Part shown: one piece after another, positions 1-8,022 of the stretch
Numbering within the stretch: position 1 is the first letter of the stretch
How the letters are laid out: each line of letters opens with the position of its first letter
Assembly: GCA_002390165.1 (NCBI GenBank)
Contig: DGOU01000037.1
Coordinates: 1 to 10,351 of the forward strand
Origin: Lutibacter sp. UBA4458
GTDB lineage: Bacteria > Bacteroidota > Bacteroidia > Flavobacteriales > Flavobacteriaceae
Length of the DNA stretch: 10,351 nucleotides
Direction of reading: 5' to 3'
Notes under the pieces: generated by a model
Told to the model about the DNA's origin: nothing
Database searches by the model: none
The model's input: only the letters and a program-made list of their open reading frames with translations
Translations under genes and position numbers: made by a program

Positions 1-1331
<1,331 letters not shown>

Positions 1332-2846
1332 TTACTTTTTTAAAGTACGCAAATATTTTATAATTGCCTTTCTAATATCACTTGCTACTTCTTTGTTTTT
1401 AGGAGTATAAACTTCTTTAACTCCTTTATTATCAGGTTTTAAAAATGGAATATCATAACCTTTTAATAAGTAATCACTAAAAGCAACGGTATATATTTTG
1501 GTGTCCTTAATTTTTTGATTATTAACCAACCATTCTTTATTTTCTTTATTATAAGAAGCTAAATAACGTTGTAAATAGGCTCCTTTTCCTGCTTTAAGCC
1601 TTCCATATTCTAGCACTTTTTTCAATAAAACTCCTTTTAATTTTACTTTTAAAATTCCTCCACCAAAAGGCAATACTCTAAAAATATCAAATCCCGTAAT
1701 ATCTCCATCCAATTGATCATCAATACGAATAGAACCACCATTTACCAAAGCACAATCTACTTTATTATCAAAAGCAAAAGCCATAGATTTAGCAATTAAC
1801 ATTCCTAAATTGGTTTGCTTACTTCTAATTGGTGTATCTCTTCCGTCTAACGGTGTATTTGCATGGTAAATAACTGCTTCTGGATTATCTAATATTTTAC
1901 TCAATTTAGCATTTAAAAAGGCATCCCATTTATCCACTATTCTTTTAATATTTTTATCTGGTTGTATGCTTTCATCAATTGGAACCAATGTGGAGTTTAT
2001 CGTAGCTTTTTTGGTTTTTAAATTATACGTTATTCTATGAACATATACCGTTTTGGCATTAGCATCTGCTTTGGTTAGTTTTCCTTTACCAACTGGAATA
2101 GACATATTTACATGTTCATGTCCTCCCATAATTAATGGCACTTCTGGCAACATATTTAATAACATTTTATCATTTTCTTTGGCGACATGGGTAAGTCCAA
2201 AAACTACAGAAGTTTCATTTTTTAAGGTATTATATGCATTTTTAGCGGTTTCGTAAAAATCATTATAAACTATATAATCTTTTGGATTAGCACTTATGGT
2301 AGCGCTAAAAAACCCTATTTTAATAACTTTTCCTTCTTTGTTTTTAATATTGAAGGTTACTTTTTTTGGAATTTTAGTTTTTACGCCGTTATGATTTACT
2401 TCAAAAGAAGCAATAGAATCTCCTATTTTATGTTTTAAATTGGTTGCAATCCATTGAAAATTAGATTCGTTTAATCTATCTTGTAAATCGTTTTCCTTTA
2501 AATCAAATTCGTGATTACCAAAAGCTACCAAGTCAAAATGCATAGCATTCATAACTTCTACCATTTGTTTTCCATTAATACGTTTTCCTTTATATTTTAA
2601 CGTTCCTAACAAGGAAGGATTTAAAAAATCACCTGCTAAAAACATAAAAGTATTTGGATTTTCTTTTAACAGCTGCTGATGCAAAGTTTCAACTCGTGCC
2701 ATTCCTCCTACTTTACCTCCTTCTAACGGAGCAATTTCATACACATCGTTTAATTGTAAAAAAGTAAATTTAACGGTATCATTTTGTTTAGAACATGAAG
2801 TTAAAATCAATACTAAACTAACTAAAAGCAATCCTATTTTTTTCAT
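1332..2846 (-). CDS. Lipoprotein metallophosphatase / 5'-nucleotidase (UshA-like)
   Basis: Two-domain nucleotide hydrolase of 504 residues, predicted to be lipid-anchored in the envelope. The N-terminus is a lipoprotein signal with lipobox LTSC and lipidated Cys18. A calcineurin-like metallophosphatase domain fills about 26-290, with metal-ligand motifs NDVY (Asp34), AGDF (Asp73), GNHEFD (Asn111, His112), THV (His220) and GGHEH (His243, His245). The C-terminal 5'-nucleotidase domain (about 320-500) has NGGSIR at 369-374 and a substrate-stacking region. The usual DxH of the first motif is DxY here (Tyr36); this resembles the CG11883-type branch of the family as I recall it. Likely substrates are nucleoside 5'-phosphates or dinucleotides outside the cytoplasm; UshA relatives also split FAD, but specificity cannot be read from sequence. 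It starts 54 bp after the membrane protein gene and has its own candidate -7 element. Confidence 0.9.
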   Translation of the reverse strand: MKKIGLLLVSLVLILTSCSKQNDTVKFTFLQLNDVYEIAPLEGGKVGGMARVETLHQQLLKENPNTFMFLAGDFLNPSLLGTLKYKGKRINGKQMVEVMNAMHFDLVAFGNHEFDLKENDLQDRLNESNFQWIATNLKHKIGDSIASFEVNHNGVKTKIPKKVTFNIKNKEGKVIKIGFFSATISANPKDYIVYNDFYETAKNAYNTLKNETSVVFGLTHVAKENDKMLLNMLPEVPLIMGGHEHVNMSIPVGKGKLTKADANAKTVYVHRITYNLKTKKATINSTLVPIDESIQPDKNIKRIVDKWDAFLNAKLSKILDNPEAVIYHANTPLDGRDTPIRSKQTNLGMLIAKSMAFAFDNKVDCALVNGGSIRIDDQLDGDITGFDIFRVLPFGGGILKVKLKGVLLKKVLEYGRLKAGKGAYLQRYLASYNKENKEWLVNNQKIKDTKIYTVAFSDYLLKGYDIPFLKPDNKGVKEVYTPKNKEVASDIRKAIIKYLRTLKK

Positions 2847-2864
2847 AATTGATGTTTAATAGAA

Positions 2865-2872
2865 CAAACTTA
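2865..2872 (-). promoter_or_regulatory. Candidate -7 promoter element for the nucleotidase gene
   Basis: The minus strand reads TAAGTTTG, a perfect TAnnTTTG match, 18 bases upstream of the ATG at 2846. There is no TTG at the right -33 spacing; the nearest one upstream is only 10 bases away. The predicted leader is short, about 15 nt. It may allow the nucleotidase to be transcribed independently of the two genes before it. Confidence 0.33.
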
Positions 2873-2900
2873 TGTTTAATTACAATAATATAAAAGTAGA

Positions 2901-3410
2901 TTATAGATTAGTTTTTAAATACTTCTTTTTTACAAAAAGTTGCTGAACTATAATGATTATTGCTAAGGTAAAACTAAGTGTCATTAAAATTCCAGAAATT
3001 AAAATCACATATTTAAACCATAAAACGCCACTCCATAGAATGTAAATACCTCCAAAAGTTAAAACAATAGAAATAAATGGTTCAGTCATTAAAATATATT
3101 TCACTTTTTTATTTATAGATGTGGTTACTAAAACAAGGGAAAGCAAAAAGAAAATAACAGACATAGATAAAATATGGTTATGAATAATGGACAGTAATTC
3201 ATGTTCACTTTTTTTAAATTTCATAGTAACTGCATTGTCATCATTCTCGTTACCCAAATAATTAACTTCAACCCCTTTTGGCTTCATTGAAGTTGTATGA
3301 TTAACTAAACTTAAACCACCATAAAAACCTATACTTAAAGTAGTTACAAAAGCCAGAATTAAACATTTCAACTCTTTTGGTAATGTATGAATTAACCCAT
3401 GAATTTGCAT
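2901..3410 (-). CDS. Small four-helix inner-membrane protein, His-bearing, unknown function
   Basis: I do not recognise a named family. The 169 residues contain four hydrophobic segments at about 15-37, 78-98, 106-130 and 133-158. Lysine clusters at 11-15, 101-104 and 161-166 place both ends in the cytoplasm by the positive-inside rule, leaving a polar, acidic periplasmic loop of about 40 residues (38-77). Histidines sit at 4, 8, 38, 70, 77 and 79; His38 lies at the outer end of helix 1 and His77/His79 at the outer start of helix 2, a layout that could hold a haem b near the periplasmic face, though no classical haem motif proves this. The ATG shares one base with the TAA of the FMN-binding gene (TAATG), so the two are probably translationally coupled and their products may work together. 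Real coding status is well supported by this overlap and by the topology. Confidence 0.82.
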   Translation of the reverse strand: MQIHGLIHTLPKELKCLILAFVTTLSIGFYGGLSLVNHTTSMKPKGVEVNYLGNENDDNAVTMKFKKSEHELLSIIHNHILSMSVIFFLLSLVLVTTSINKKVKYILMTEPFISIVLTFGGIYILWSGVLWFKYVILISGILMTLSFTLAIIIIVQQLFVKKKYLKTNL

Positions 3411-3937
3411 TATAATAGTTTTTTTAATTGTAAAATTTGTATAGTTTTCATTAATTTATCCAATTGATTAGTTATAGATTTCGCGGAAATTGTTGCTCCA
3501 GAAATCCCCATAATATCTTTATTATACTCAAAGGAATTTAAGTGTGTTTTACCTACAAATTGTTTTAACCAGCGTTTACTTCCTATTTCCCCTCCTCTAT
3601 CTTCTCTGTACGCTAATATTTTTATTTTTTTTATAGATAAATTTAAATTAAAAATAACCAAATAATCAAAATAATCAACCTTTCCAAAAGCTTTGCCGGT
3701 ATAGTAATATCCTATTGCATTCTTATTACTTATAATTTTTTTAAAATTAGAATCCGTAATATTTAAAGGTAATTCATTTTTTAAATTGTTGGTTACAGAA
3801 ATAGATGCTGTACTAAAATCATTAATTAAAAACGTTTTTTCAATTTCTTTAATAATTTGTTTTTCAAAACCATTTAATGGTTTAAAAGCAACTAAAAAAA
3901 AGATACTTACAAATAATATAATTATGTTATTTTTCAT
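3410..3937 (-). CDS. Exported FMN-binding domain protein (NqrC/RnfG-like flavin domain)
   Basis: Small protein of 175 residues with an N-terminal signal or anchor (hydrophobic 4-18) and one FMN_bind domain. The key motif is SGATIS at 146-151, matching the segment where NqrC and RnfG carry FMN bound to a Thr by a phosphodiester; Thr149 would be the attachment site, loaded by an ApbE-type flavin transferase that is not in this window. The conserved block YREDRGGEIGSKRW (110-123) is also typical of the domain. The Asp usually three residues before SGAT is Met143 here, with Asp141 two places further away. No Rnf or Nqr subunits are nearby, so this is a stand-alone periplasmic electron carrier candidate. 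It overlaps the downstream membrane gene by one base and follows the porin gene across an intrinsic terminator. Family call is confident; redox partner is unknown. Confidence 0.85.
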   Translation of the reverse strand: MKNNIIILFVSIFFLVAFKPLNGFEKQIIKEIEKTFLINDFSTASISVTNNLKNELPLNITDSNFKKIISNKNAIGYYYTGKAFGKVDYFDYLVIFNLNLSIKKIKILAYREDRGGEIGSKRWLKQFVGKTHLNSFEYNKDIMGISGATISAKSITNQLDKLMKTIQILQLKKLL

Positions 3938-3964
3938 TAATAATATTTAAATTGAATCTAGAGT

Positions 3965-3998
3965 AAAAAAGAAGCAATTCTAACTCGAAATTGCTTCT
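3965..3998 (-). terminator. Intrinsic terminator after the porin gene
   Basis: A perfect 10-bp stem (AGAAGCAATT at 3970-3979 pairing with 3989-3998) with a 9-nt loop is followed on the minus strand by six T (3970-3965). It begins 12 bases after the porin stop codon. The tail of T is present only on the minus side, so it acts in the porin direction. Readthrough would feed the FMN-binding gene, whose ATG lies 27 bases beyond. Confidence 0.85.
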
Positions 3999-4010
3999 TC
4001 TATATTCTGC

Positions 4011-5174
4011 TTAAAACCAAAGTGCCACCCCTGCGTTAAATTGTTTAGTAGTGTTACTACCCAAAACGGCATTATTTACAAGCTGATAATCTACTTTAAA
4101 AGCAGCTCCGTTGGCTACTTTGTAATTGAAACCAAACAGTAACTCATTTTTATTGTAAGCCAAATTTTTAGCTAAACTTCCTTCTGTTTCAGCCTGAGTG
4201 TTGTATTTTTCGTAACGTAAAAAAGGGGTTATTTTTTCAACACCCTTTAGGTTAAAACTATAAGCTACTTCCCCATAAAAACCATACATTTTTGACCCTA
4301 TATCTTTACCGGTTAGCACATTATATTTCTCTGTATCAGACAAAGTAGTTGTAATAAATTGACCTCTGAATTCAAATTTTTGATAACGATATCTGGCATC
4401 AAAACCTAGTATTTTAACTCCAATGGTAGAATCTTCTAAAGTTGTATCGTCAGTTTGAGTTCTTCCAAAATAACCTGAAACTCCTAAGCGTAATCCCTGA
4501 ATTCCATAAAAATCTAATTTAGTAGAAAAATTTGGGGAACTTATATTAGACTCCGCTCCTTTTTGCCGTCCTTTTCGTAAACCATCCACACCTCTAAGCA
4601 AACCAACTCCATTGTTATATGAGGAGAAACCATTAAATAAATAAGCTTGATATTTTAAAGAAACATTATCCAATGTTCCGTTTATTCCAATTCCTATTTC
4701 TCTCCAAGTTGTTGGCACAATATATTTATCCACATTTGGTCGTTCAACTCCATAATAGGTTGTAGGTTCATGGTATTCATTTATAATACCCATTGGCACC
4801 AGCATTAAACCTGCTAATACACTCATTTTATTTGTTGCTTTGTATTGAATATAAGCTTGTTCAACCACAGCTTCTTTTACATGTTCATATTCTATTTCTG
4901 TTAAAAAACTTACTTTTTCGTTAAATTTATAGCCTAATAACATAACTAACCTATGTACATCTAAGTTTCCTACTTCTTTTCCATCAGGATCGTTATAATC
5001 TATTTGGGCATATCCTCCAATTGTTACCCCAGAAGTAGTAACATTTCCTAAAATTCGTTGGCCTGAATTCTGTTGTAAACCATCTGTTTTAGTTTGTGCA
5101 AAACCGTGTAAGCTTAGTAATAAGATTATTGCTGAAATTGTAACTTTAATCATTCCTTTTTTATTTAGATTCAT
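4011..5174 (-). CDS. Outer-membrane beta-barrel porin (OprO/OprP-like)
   Basis: Predicted outer-membrane channel of 387 residues. The signal peptide has a hydrophobic core and ends GFA|Q, and the mature protein alternates polar and hydrophobic residues in amphipathic strands (for example VTIGGYAQIDY, KLDFYGIQGLRLGVSGYF, FGFNYKVANGAAFKVDY) and ends in Phe (ALWF), the usual barrel-assembly signal. The early segment GGYAQIDYND, LDVHRLVMLLGYKF and FLTEIEYEHV resembles phosphate-selective porin O/P relatives, but substrate cannot be read from sequence. The frame is open up to an ATG at 5216, but that codon overlaps the -33 element, so it is rejected. ATG at 5174 (MNLNKKG) is the outermost start compatible with the promoter, leaving a very short leader; ATG at 5153 (MIKVTIS) would give a more normal leader of about 27 nt and also a good signal peptide. 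Confidence 0.85.
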   Translation of the reverse strand: MNLNKKGMIKVTISAIILLLSLHGFAQTKTDGLQQNSGQRILGNVTTSGVTIGGYAQIDYNDPDGKEVGNLDVHRLVMLLGYKFNEKVSFLTEIEYEHVKEAVVEQAYIQYKATNKMSVLAGLMLVPMGIINEYHEPTTYYGVERPNVDKYIVPTTWREIGIGINGTLDNVSLKYQAYLFNGFSSYNNGVGLLRGVDGLRKGRQKGAESNISSPNFSTKLDFYGIQGLRLGVSGYFGRTQTDDTTLEDSTIGVKILGFDARYRYQKFEFRGQFITTTLSDTEKYNVLTGKDIGSKMYGFYGEVAYSFNLKGVEKITPFLRYEKYNTQAETEGSLAKNLAYNKNELLFGFNYKVANGAAFKVDYQLVNNAVLGSNTTKQFNAGVALWF

Positions 5175-5185
5175 TCTTAATAATG

Positions 5186-5216
5186 CAAAAATAGATAAGT
5201 TACTTTTATTACACAA
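5186..5216 (-). promoter_or_regulatory. Bacteroidota-type promoter of the porin gene
   Basis: Minus-strand TTG (5216-5214) and TATTTTTG (5193-5186) are separated by 20 nt. This fits the Bacteroidota sigma-A pattern TTG, 17-23 nt, TAnnTTTG with no mismatch. The start of transcription would be near 5181. It is the only promoter in the window with both elements intact, which fits a strongly expressed outer-membrane protein. Confidence 0.7.
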
Positions 5217-5244
5217 GACTTATTTATAATAATTCTAAATAAGG

Positions 5245-5270
5245 TGACATTTGTCAGCTTTACATATGTA
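5245..5270. promoter_or_regulatory. Candidate operator pair upstream of the porin promoter
   Basis: Two short palindromes lie side by side: TGACA-TT-TGTCA (5245-5256) and the perfect TACATATGTA (5261-5270). They sit about 70 and 85 bases upstream of the predicted porin transcription start, where CRP/FNR-type activators often bind. Neither matches a site I can name with confidence. In AT-rich DNA short palindromes arise by chance, so this remains tentative. Confidence 0.35.
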
Positions 5271-5290
5271 CCTATCTGATATAGAAATAG

Positions 5291-6145
5291 TTAAAATATT
5301 TTAATAGCTTCGTTATAAGCACTTTCAAAAGCCATAGCTTTTATGTTTGTGTTTACTTTTTGCTGCGTAAAATAAGACAGAAGTTTTTCAGTTGGCATAT
5401 TACCTGTAAGTTTATCTTTTGCCATTGGGCAACCGCCATACCCTTTAATAGCGCCATCAAAGCGTTTACAACCAGCTTTATAAGCGGCATTTACTTTTTC
5501 AAACCACGAATTTGGTGTAGTGTGCAAATGCGCTCCAAAATCAATAGAAGTATATTCTGGAATTAAATTAGTATATAAATAATCAATAATTTCAGGAGTT
5601 GAACTTCCCACAGTATCCGATAAGGAAATAATTTTAACACCCATTTTTGCTAATTTACCTGTCCATTCAGCAACAATATCCACATTCCATGGGTCACCAT
5701 AAGGATTACCAAATCCCATAGATAAATAGGCAACAACTTCTTTATTGGTTTTAGTGGCAATGTTTAAAATTTCATCTAAAATAAGCGTAGATTGTGCAAT
5801 CGTTTTTCCTGTATTCCGCATTTGAAAATTTTCAGAAATGGAAAAAGGATACCCTAAATAATTAATTTCCTCAAATTTAGCTGCATCATTTGCTCCACGA
5901 ATATTTGCAATTATAGCTAATAGTTTACTAGATGTAGCGCTTAAATCTAATTTACCTAAAACTTCAGCAGTATCTCTCATTTGAGGAATAGCTTTTGGTG
6001 ATACAAAACTACCAAAATCTACTGTATCAAAGCCAACATTTAAAATAGCATTAATATATTGAGCCTTAGCTTCTGTAGGAATAAAGTGAGATTTTATTCC
6101 TTGCATGGCATCACGTGGGCACTCAATAATTTTTACTTTTTTCAT
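5291..6145 (-). CDS. Hydroxymethylglutaryl-CoA lyase
   Basis: Cytosolic DRE-TIM metallolyase of 284 residues that splits HMG-CoA into acetoacetate and acetyl-CoA, the last step of leucine breakdown. Visible residues: Arg11 and Asp12 (ECPRDAMQ), FVSPKAIPQM at 47-56, Asp177 (SLSDTVG), the metal-binding His206 and His208 (GAHLHTTPN), the catalytic-loop Cys239 (GYGGCPMA) and Asn249 (LTGN). The position of human Glu72 is Asp43 here, a conservative change, and the usual GPRDGLQ is CPRDAMQ, which I associate with Bacteroidota homologues. Full length for the bacterial enzymes. The gene begins 24 bp after the exporter gene and probably shares its transcript. Other leucine-pathway genes are not in the window. 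Alternative DRE-TIM enzymes such as homocitrate synthase are less likely because of the GGCP loop. Confidence 0.92.
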   Translation of the reverse strand: MKKVKIIECPRDAMQGIKSHFIPTEAKAQYINAILNVGFDTVDFGSFVSPKAIPQMRDTAEVLGKLDLSATSSKLLAIIANIRGANDAAKFEEINYLGYPFSISENFQMRNTGKTIAQSTLILDEILNIATKTNKEVVAYLSMGFGNPYGDPWNVDIVAEWTGKLAKMGVKIISLSDTVGSSTPEIIDYLYTNLIPEYTSIDFGAHLHTTPNSWFEKVNAAYKAGCKRFDGAIKGYGGCPMAKDKLTGNMPTEKLLSYFTQQKVNTNIKAMAFESAYNEAIKIF

Positions 6146-6169
6146 GGAAACTCAAATATACAAAACCAA

Positions 6170-6787
6170 TTAAGAAAATAAGATAAAAAAAGCTATTGCT
6201 ACAAAAATAAAAACCTTTATCCATTTTATATTTTTTGAAAAAGATTTATGCGTCTTTAAATAGGATGAAAACTGTCCGGATAATACAGAAACCAATGTAA
6301 ATATAACTAATGCTTGAAGCATAAATAAAATACCTAAAACATAAAACTGAATAATGGTATTTTGAGTTGAGCTATATAAAAATCCTGGAAAAAAAGCTAA
6401 GAAAAAAATAGAAACCTTCGGATTAATAACATTCATTATAAATCCTCTTTTATATAATTTAGATAAGCTTATTGAGGTAACTTCACCATTAAGGGTTATA
6501 GTTTCTTCTGATACTAGTGATTTATATGCTAAAAAAAATAAATATAATGCTCCAATAACTTTAAGTCCGAAAAACAAACTTTCAGATTGTTTAATAATTG
6601 CTGAAACGCCAAAAGCTACCAAAGTGGTATGAATAATTATTCCAGAAACTAGACCTAAAGCAGTTATAATTCCATATTTTTTCCCGTTAGTAATACTTTG
6701 CATTAAAACATATAAAATATCTGGCCCTGGCATTAATGTTAATAACATAGATGCTCCAATAAATGATATAAGTATTTCGTAATTCAA
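6170..6787 (-). CDS. LysE/RhtB family amino-acid exporter, TTG start
   Basis: Inner-membrane efflux protein of 205 residues with about six hydrophobic segments (roughly 5-27, 39-63, 70-90, 115-137, 145-170, 188-204). Family marks are the PGPD motif at 20-23, the helix GLVSGIIIH (45-53) and NPK at 122-124. RhtB-type members export amino acids such as homoserine, threonine or leucine; the substrate here is not readable. The start is unusual: the codon at 6787 is TTG, the codon just before it is an in-frame TAA, and the first ATG (Met14) would remove half of helix 1 and leave PGPD only six residues from the N-terminus. TTG is therefore the best start. HMG-CoA lyase follows 24 bp downstream. No strong promoter was found; the gap before it holds a palindromic repeat. 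Confidence 0.88.
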   Translation of the reverse strand: MNYEILISFIGASMLLTLMPGPDILYVLMQSITNGKKYGIITALGLVSGIIIHTTLVAFGVSAIIKQSESLFFGLKVIGALYLFFLAYKSLVSEETITLNGEVTSISLSKLYKRGFIMNVINPKVSIFFLAFFPGFLYSSTQNTIIQFYVLGILFMLQALVIFTLVSVLSGQFSSYLKTHKSFSKNIKWIKVFIFVAIAFFILFS

Positions 6788-6832
6788 TTAATAATTATTA
6801 AATTATTTTAATTCAATTGGTTCAATCATTTT

Positions 6833-6909
6833 TGTCATTTTCGCGCAGGCGATAATCTTTAGCTTAAGAATTCAAAAGTAAAAGATCTCCGATCAAGCCG
6901 GACATGACA
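6833..6909. repeat. REP-like double-hairpin repeat between pyrD and the exporter gene
   Basis: Outer arms TGTCAT (6833-6838) and ATGACA (6904-6909) enclose two small hairpins: TCGC-GCAG-GCGA (6841-6852) and TCCG-ATCAAGC-CGGA (6888-6902). Its GC content is clearly higher than the surroundings. The form resembles dispersed palindromic units I recall from many bacterial genomes, including flavobacteria, that read roughly as GTCATTCCCGCGCAGGCGGG plus a CCCGATCAAGTCGGG arm; this copy looks decayed. No other copy is in the window, so repeat status rests on structure and memory. Confidence 0.55.
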
Positions 6910-6922
6910 TTTTATTTTAAAT

Positions 6923-7975
6923 TCAGTTGGTATTTTTTTTACTTTTTACTTTTAAGATTGCCTTATTAATCTTTTTTACAAGTGCAGGTCCTTCATAAAT
7001 AAATCCGGTATAAACTTGAACTAAATCAGCTCCTGCATTTAATTTTTCAAGAGCATCTTCTGCAGAATGCACACCTCCTACGCCAATAATTGGAAATGCT
7101 TTATTTGATTTTTGAGCTAAATATTTTATGATTTTAGTGCTTTTATCTTTAATTGGCACACCACTTAAACCACCATAACCAATGATATCTAACTTATTTT
7201 TATTTACTTTCAAATTACTTCTATCTATTGAAGTATTAGTTGCTATTACACCATCAATTTTAGTTTCTTTTACAATTTCAATCACTTCATCTAACTGTGT
7301 AGTATTTAAATCTGGAGCTATTTTTAATAAAACTGGTTTTTGTTTTTTAAATTTTTCATTTTCCTTTTGAATGGTTAAAATTAGTTCTATTAAATAATCT
7401 TTATCATTTAATTTAGCGTGACTTCCAACATTTGGGCAACTTACATTCAACACAAAATAATCTACATAATTATGAAGTTCATTAAAACAAACTACATAAT
7501 CTTCTGTATAATTTTTAGGTAAAGTTTCTGTGTTTTTACCAATATTACCACCAATTAAAATTTTTCCTTTATTTTTTTTAAGATGTTCAATAGCAGCTTT
7601 TACGCCTTTATTATTAAATCCCATTCTGTTAATTAATCCTTTATCCTCTATTAATCGGAATACTCTTTTTTTAGGATTGCCTTTTTGGGCTTTTGGCGTA
7701 ACCGTTCCTATTTCAATAAAACCAAAACCAAAAGCAGCCAGTTCATTATAAAGCACCGCATTTTTATCAAAACCAGCTGCTAAACCTACCGGATTTTTAA
7801 ATGTTAACCCAAATAATTTACGTTCTAATTTTGGATTTTCAACAACAAAAACAGCTTTTATTAAAGCTGAAACACCTGGAATTTTAGTGAAAATTTTAAT
7901 AAACTGAAATGTAAAATGATGAATCTTTTCAGGATCAAATAAAAAGAATAGCGGACGAATTATACTTTTATACAT
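6923..7975 (-). CDS. pyrD: Dihydroorotate dehydrogenase, class 2 type
   Basis: FMN enzyme of 350 residues that oxidises dihydroorotate to orotate in pyrimidine synthesis, passing electrons to quinone at the membrane. The N-terminal extension ([20 protein letters not shown]) is the quinone-tunnel helix pair that marks class 2. Other marks: GLAAGFDKN at 64-72, NRMGFNN at 116-122, NIGKN at 144-148, LKIAPD at 217-222, ATNTSIDRS at 245-253, GGLSG at 268-272, and the FMN phosphate site GVGGV at 298-302 and YTGF at 322-325. The active-site loop reads NVSCPN, so Cys180 stands where class 2 enzymes normally have Ser; Cys is typical of class 1. The frame extends up to 8047, but those 24 residues come from a palindromic repeat and a low-complexity stretch, and homologues start at MYK, so 7975 is chosen. 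Confidence 0.94.
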   Translation of the reverse strand: MYKSIIRPLFFLFDPEKIHHFTFQFIKIFTKIPGVSALIKAVFVVENPKLERKLFGLTFKNPVGLAAGFDKNAVLYNELAAFGFGFIEIGTVTPKAQKGNPKKRVFRLIEDKGLINRMGFNNKGVKAAIEHLKKNKGKILIGGNIGKNTETLPKNYTEDYVVCFNELHNYVDYFVLNVSCPNVGSHAKLNDKDYLIELILTIQKENEKFKKQKPVLLKIAPDLNTTQLDEVIEIVKETKIDGVIATNTSIDRSNLKVNKNKLDIIGYGGLSGVPIKDKSTKIIKYLAQKSNKAFPIIGVGGVHSAEDALEKLNAGADLVQVYTGFIYEGPALVKKINKAILKVKSKKNTN

Positions 7976-7990
7976 TAAAATTAATTTGTA

Positions 7991-7998
7991 CAAAAATA
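7991..7998 (-). promoter_or_regulatory. Candidate -7 promoter element for pyrD
   Basis: The minus strand reads TATTTTTG, a perfect TAnnTTTG match 16 bases before the ATG at 7975. The nearest TTG upstream is only 12 bases away, too close for a -33 element. The stretch is very T-rich, which raises the chance of a false match. It supports the start at 7975, since the upstream ATG at 8047 would precede it. Confidence 0.33.
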
Positions 7999-8022
7999 TA
8001 AAAATATAGACAAAAACACTGT

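Noticed and set aside
2053..2256. Plus-strand 67-codon frame
   Set aside because: Antisense to the metallophosphatase domain of the nucleotidase; it covers conserved motif positions and is explained by codon bias of the real gene.
5175..5216. Porin start at ATG 5216
   Set aside because: This codon coincides with the -33 TTG element and lies upstream of the -7 element, so it would not be in the mRNA.
5291..5304. Perfect 14-base palindrome TTAAAATATTTTAA at the HMG-CoA lyase stop codon
   Set aside because: It consists only of A and T and encodes the final residues KIF and the stop; too weak as a hairpin and without a T tail, so not called a terminator.
5360..5566. Plus-strand 68-codon frame
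   Set aside because: Antisense to the HMG-CoA lyase catalytic loop region; no start signal or domain.
6811..6930. Near-identical 10-base direct repeats ATTCAATTGG (6811-6820) and ATTCAGTTGG (6921-6930) flanking the REP-like element
   Set aside because: They could be a target-site duplication, but there is one mismatch, the spacing from the element differs on the two sides, and such matches are likely by chance in AT-rich DNA.
7182..7751. Two plus-strand frames rich in Phe, Leu and Ile that look like membrane segments
   Set aside because: They are antisense to pyrD; the hydrophobic look comes from reading AT-rich Lys/Asn/Glu codons backwards.
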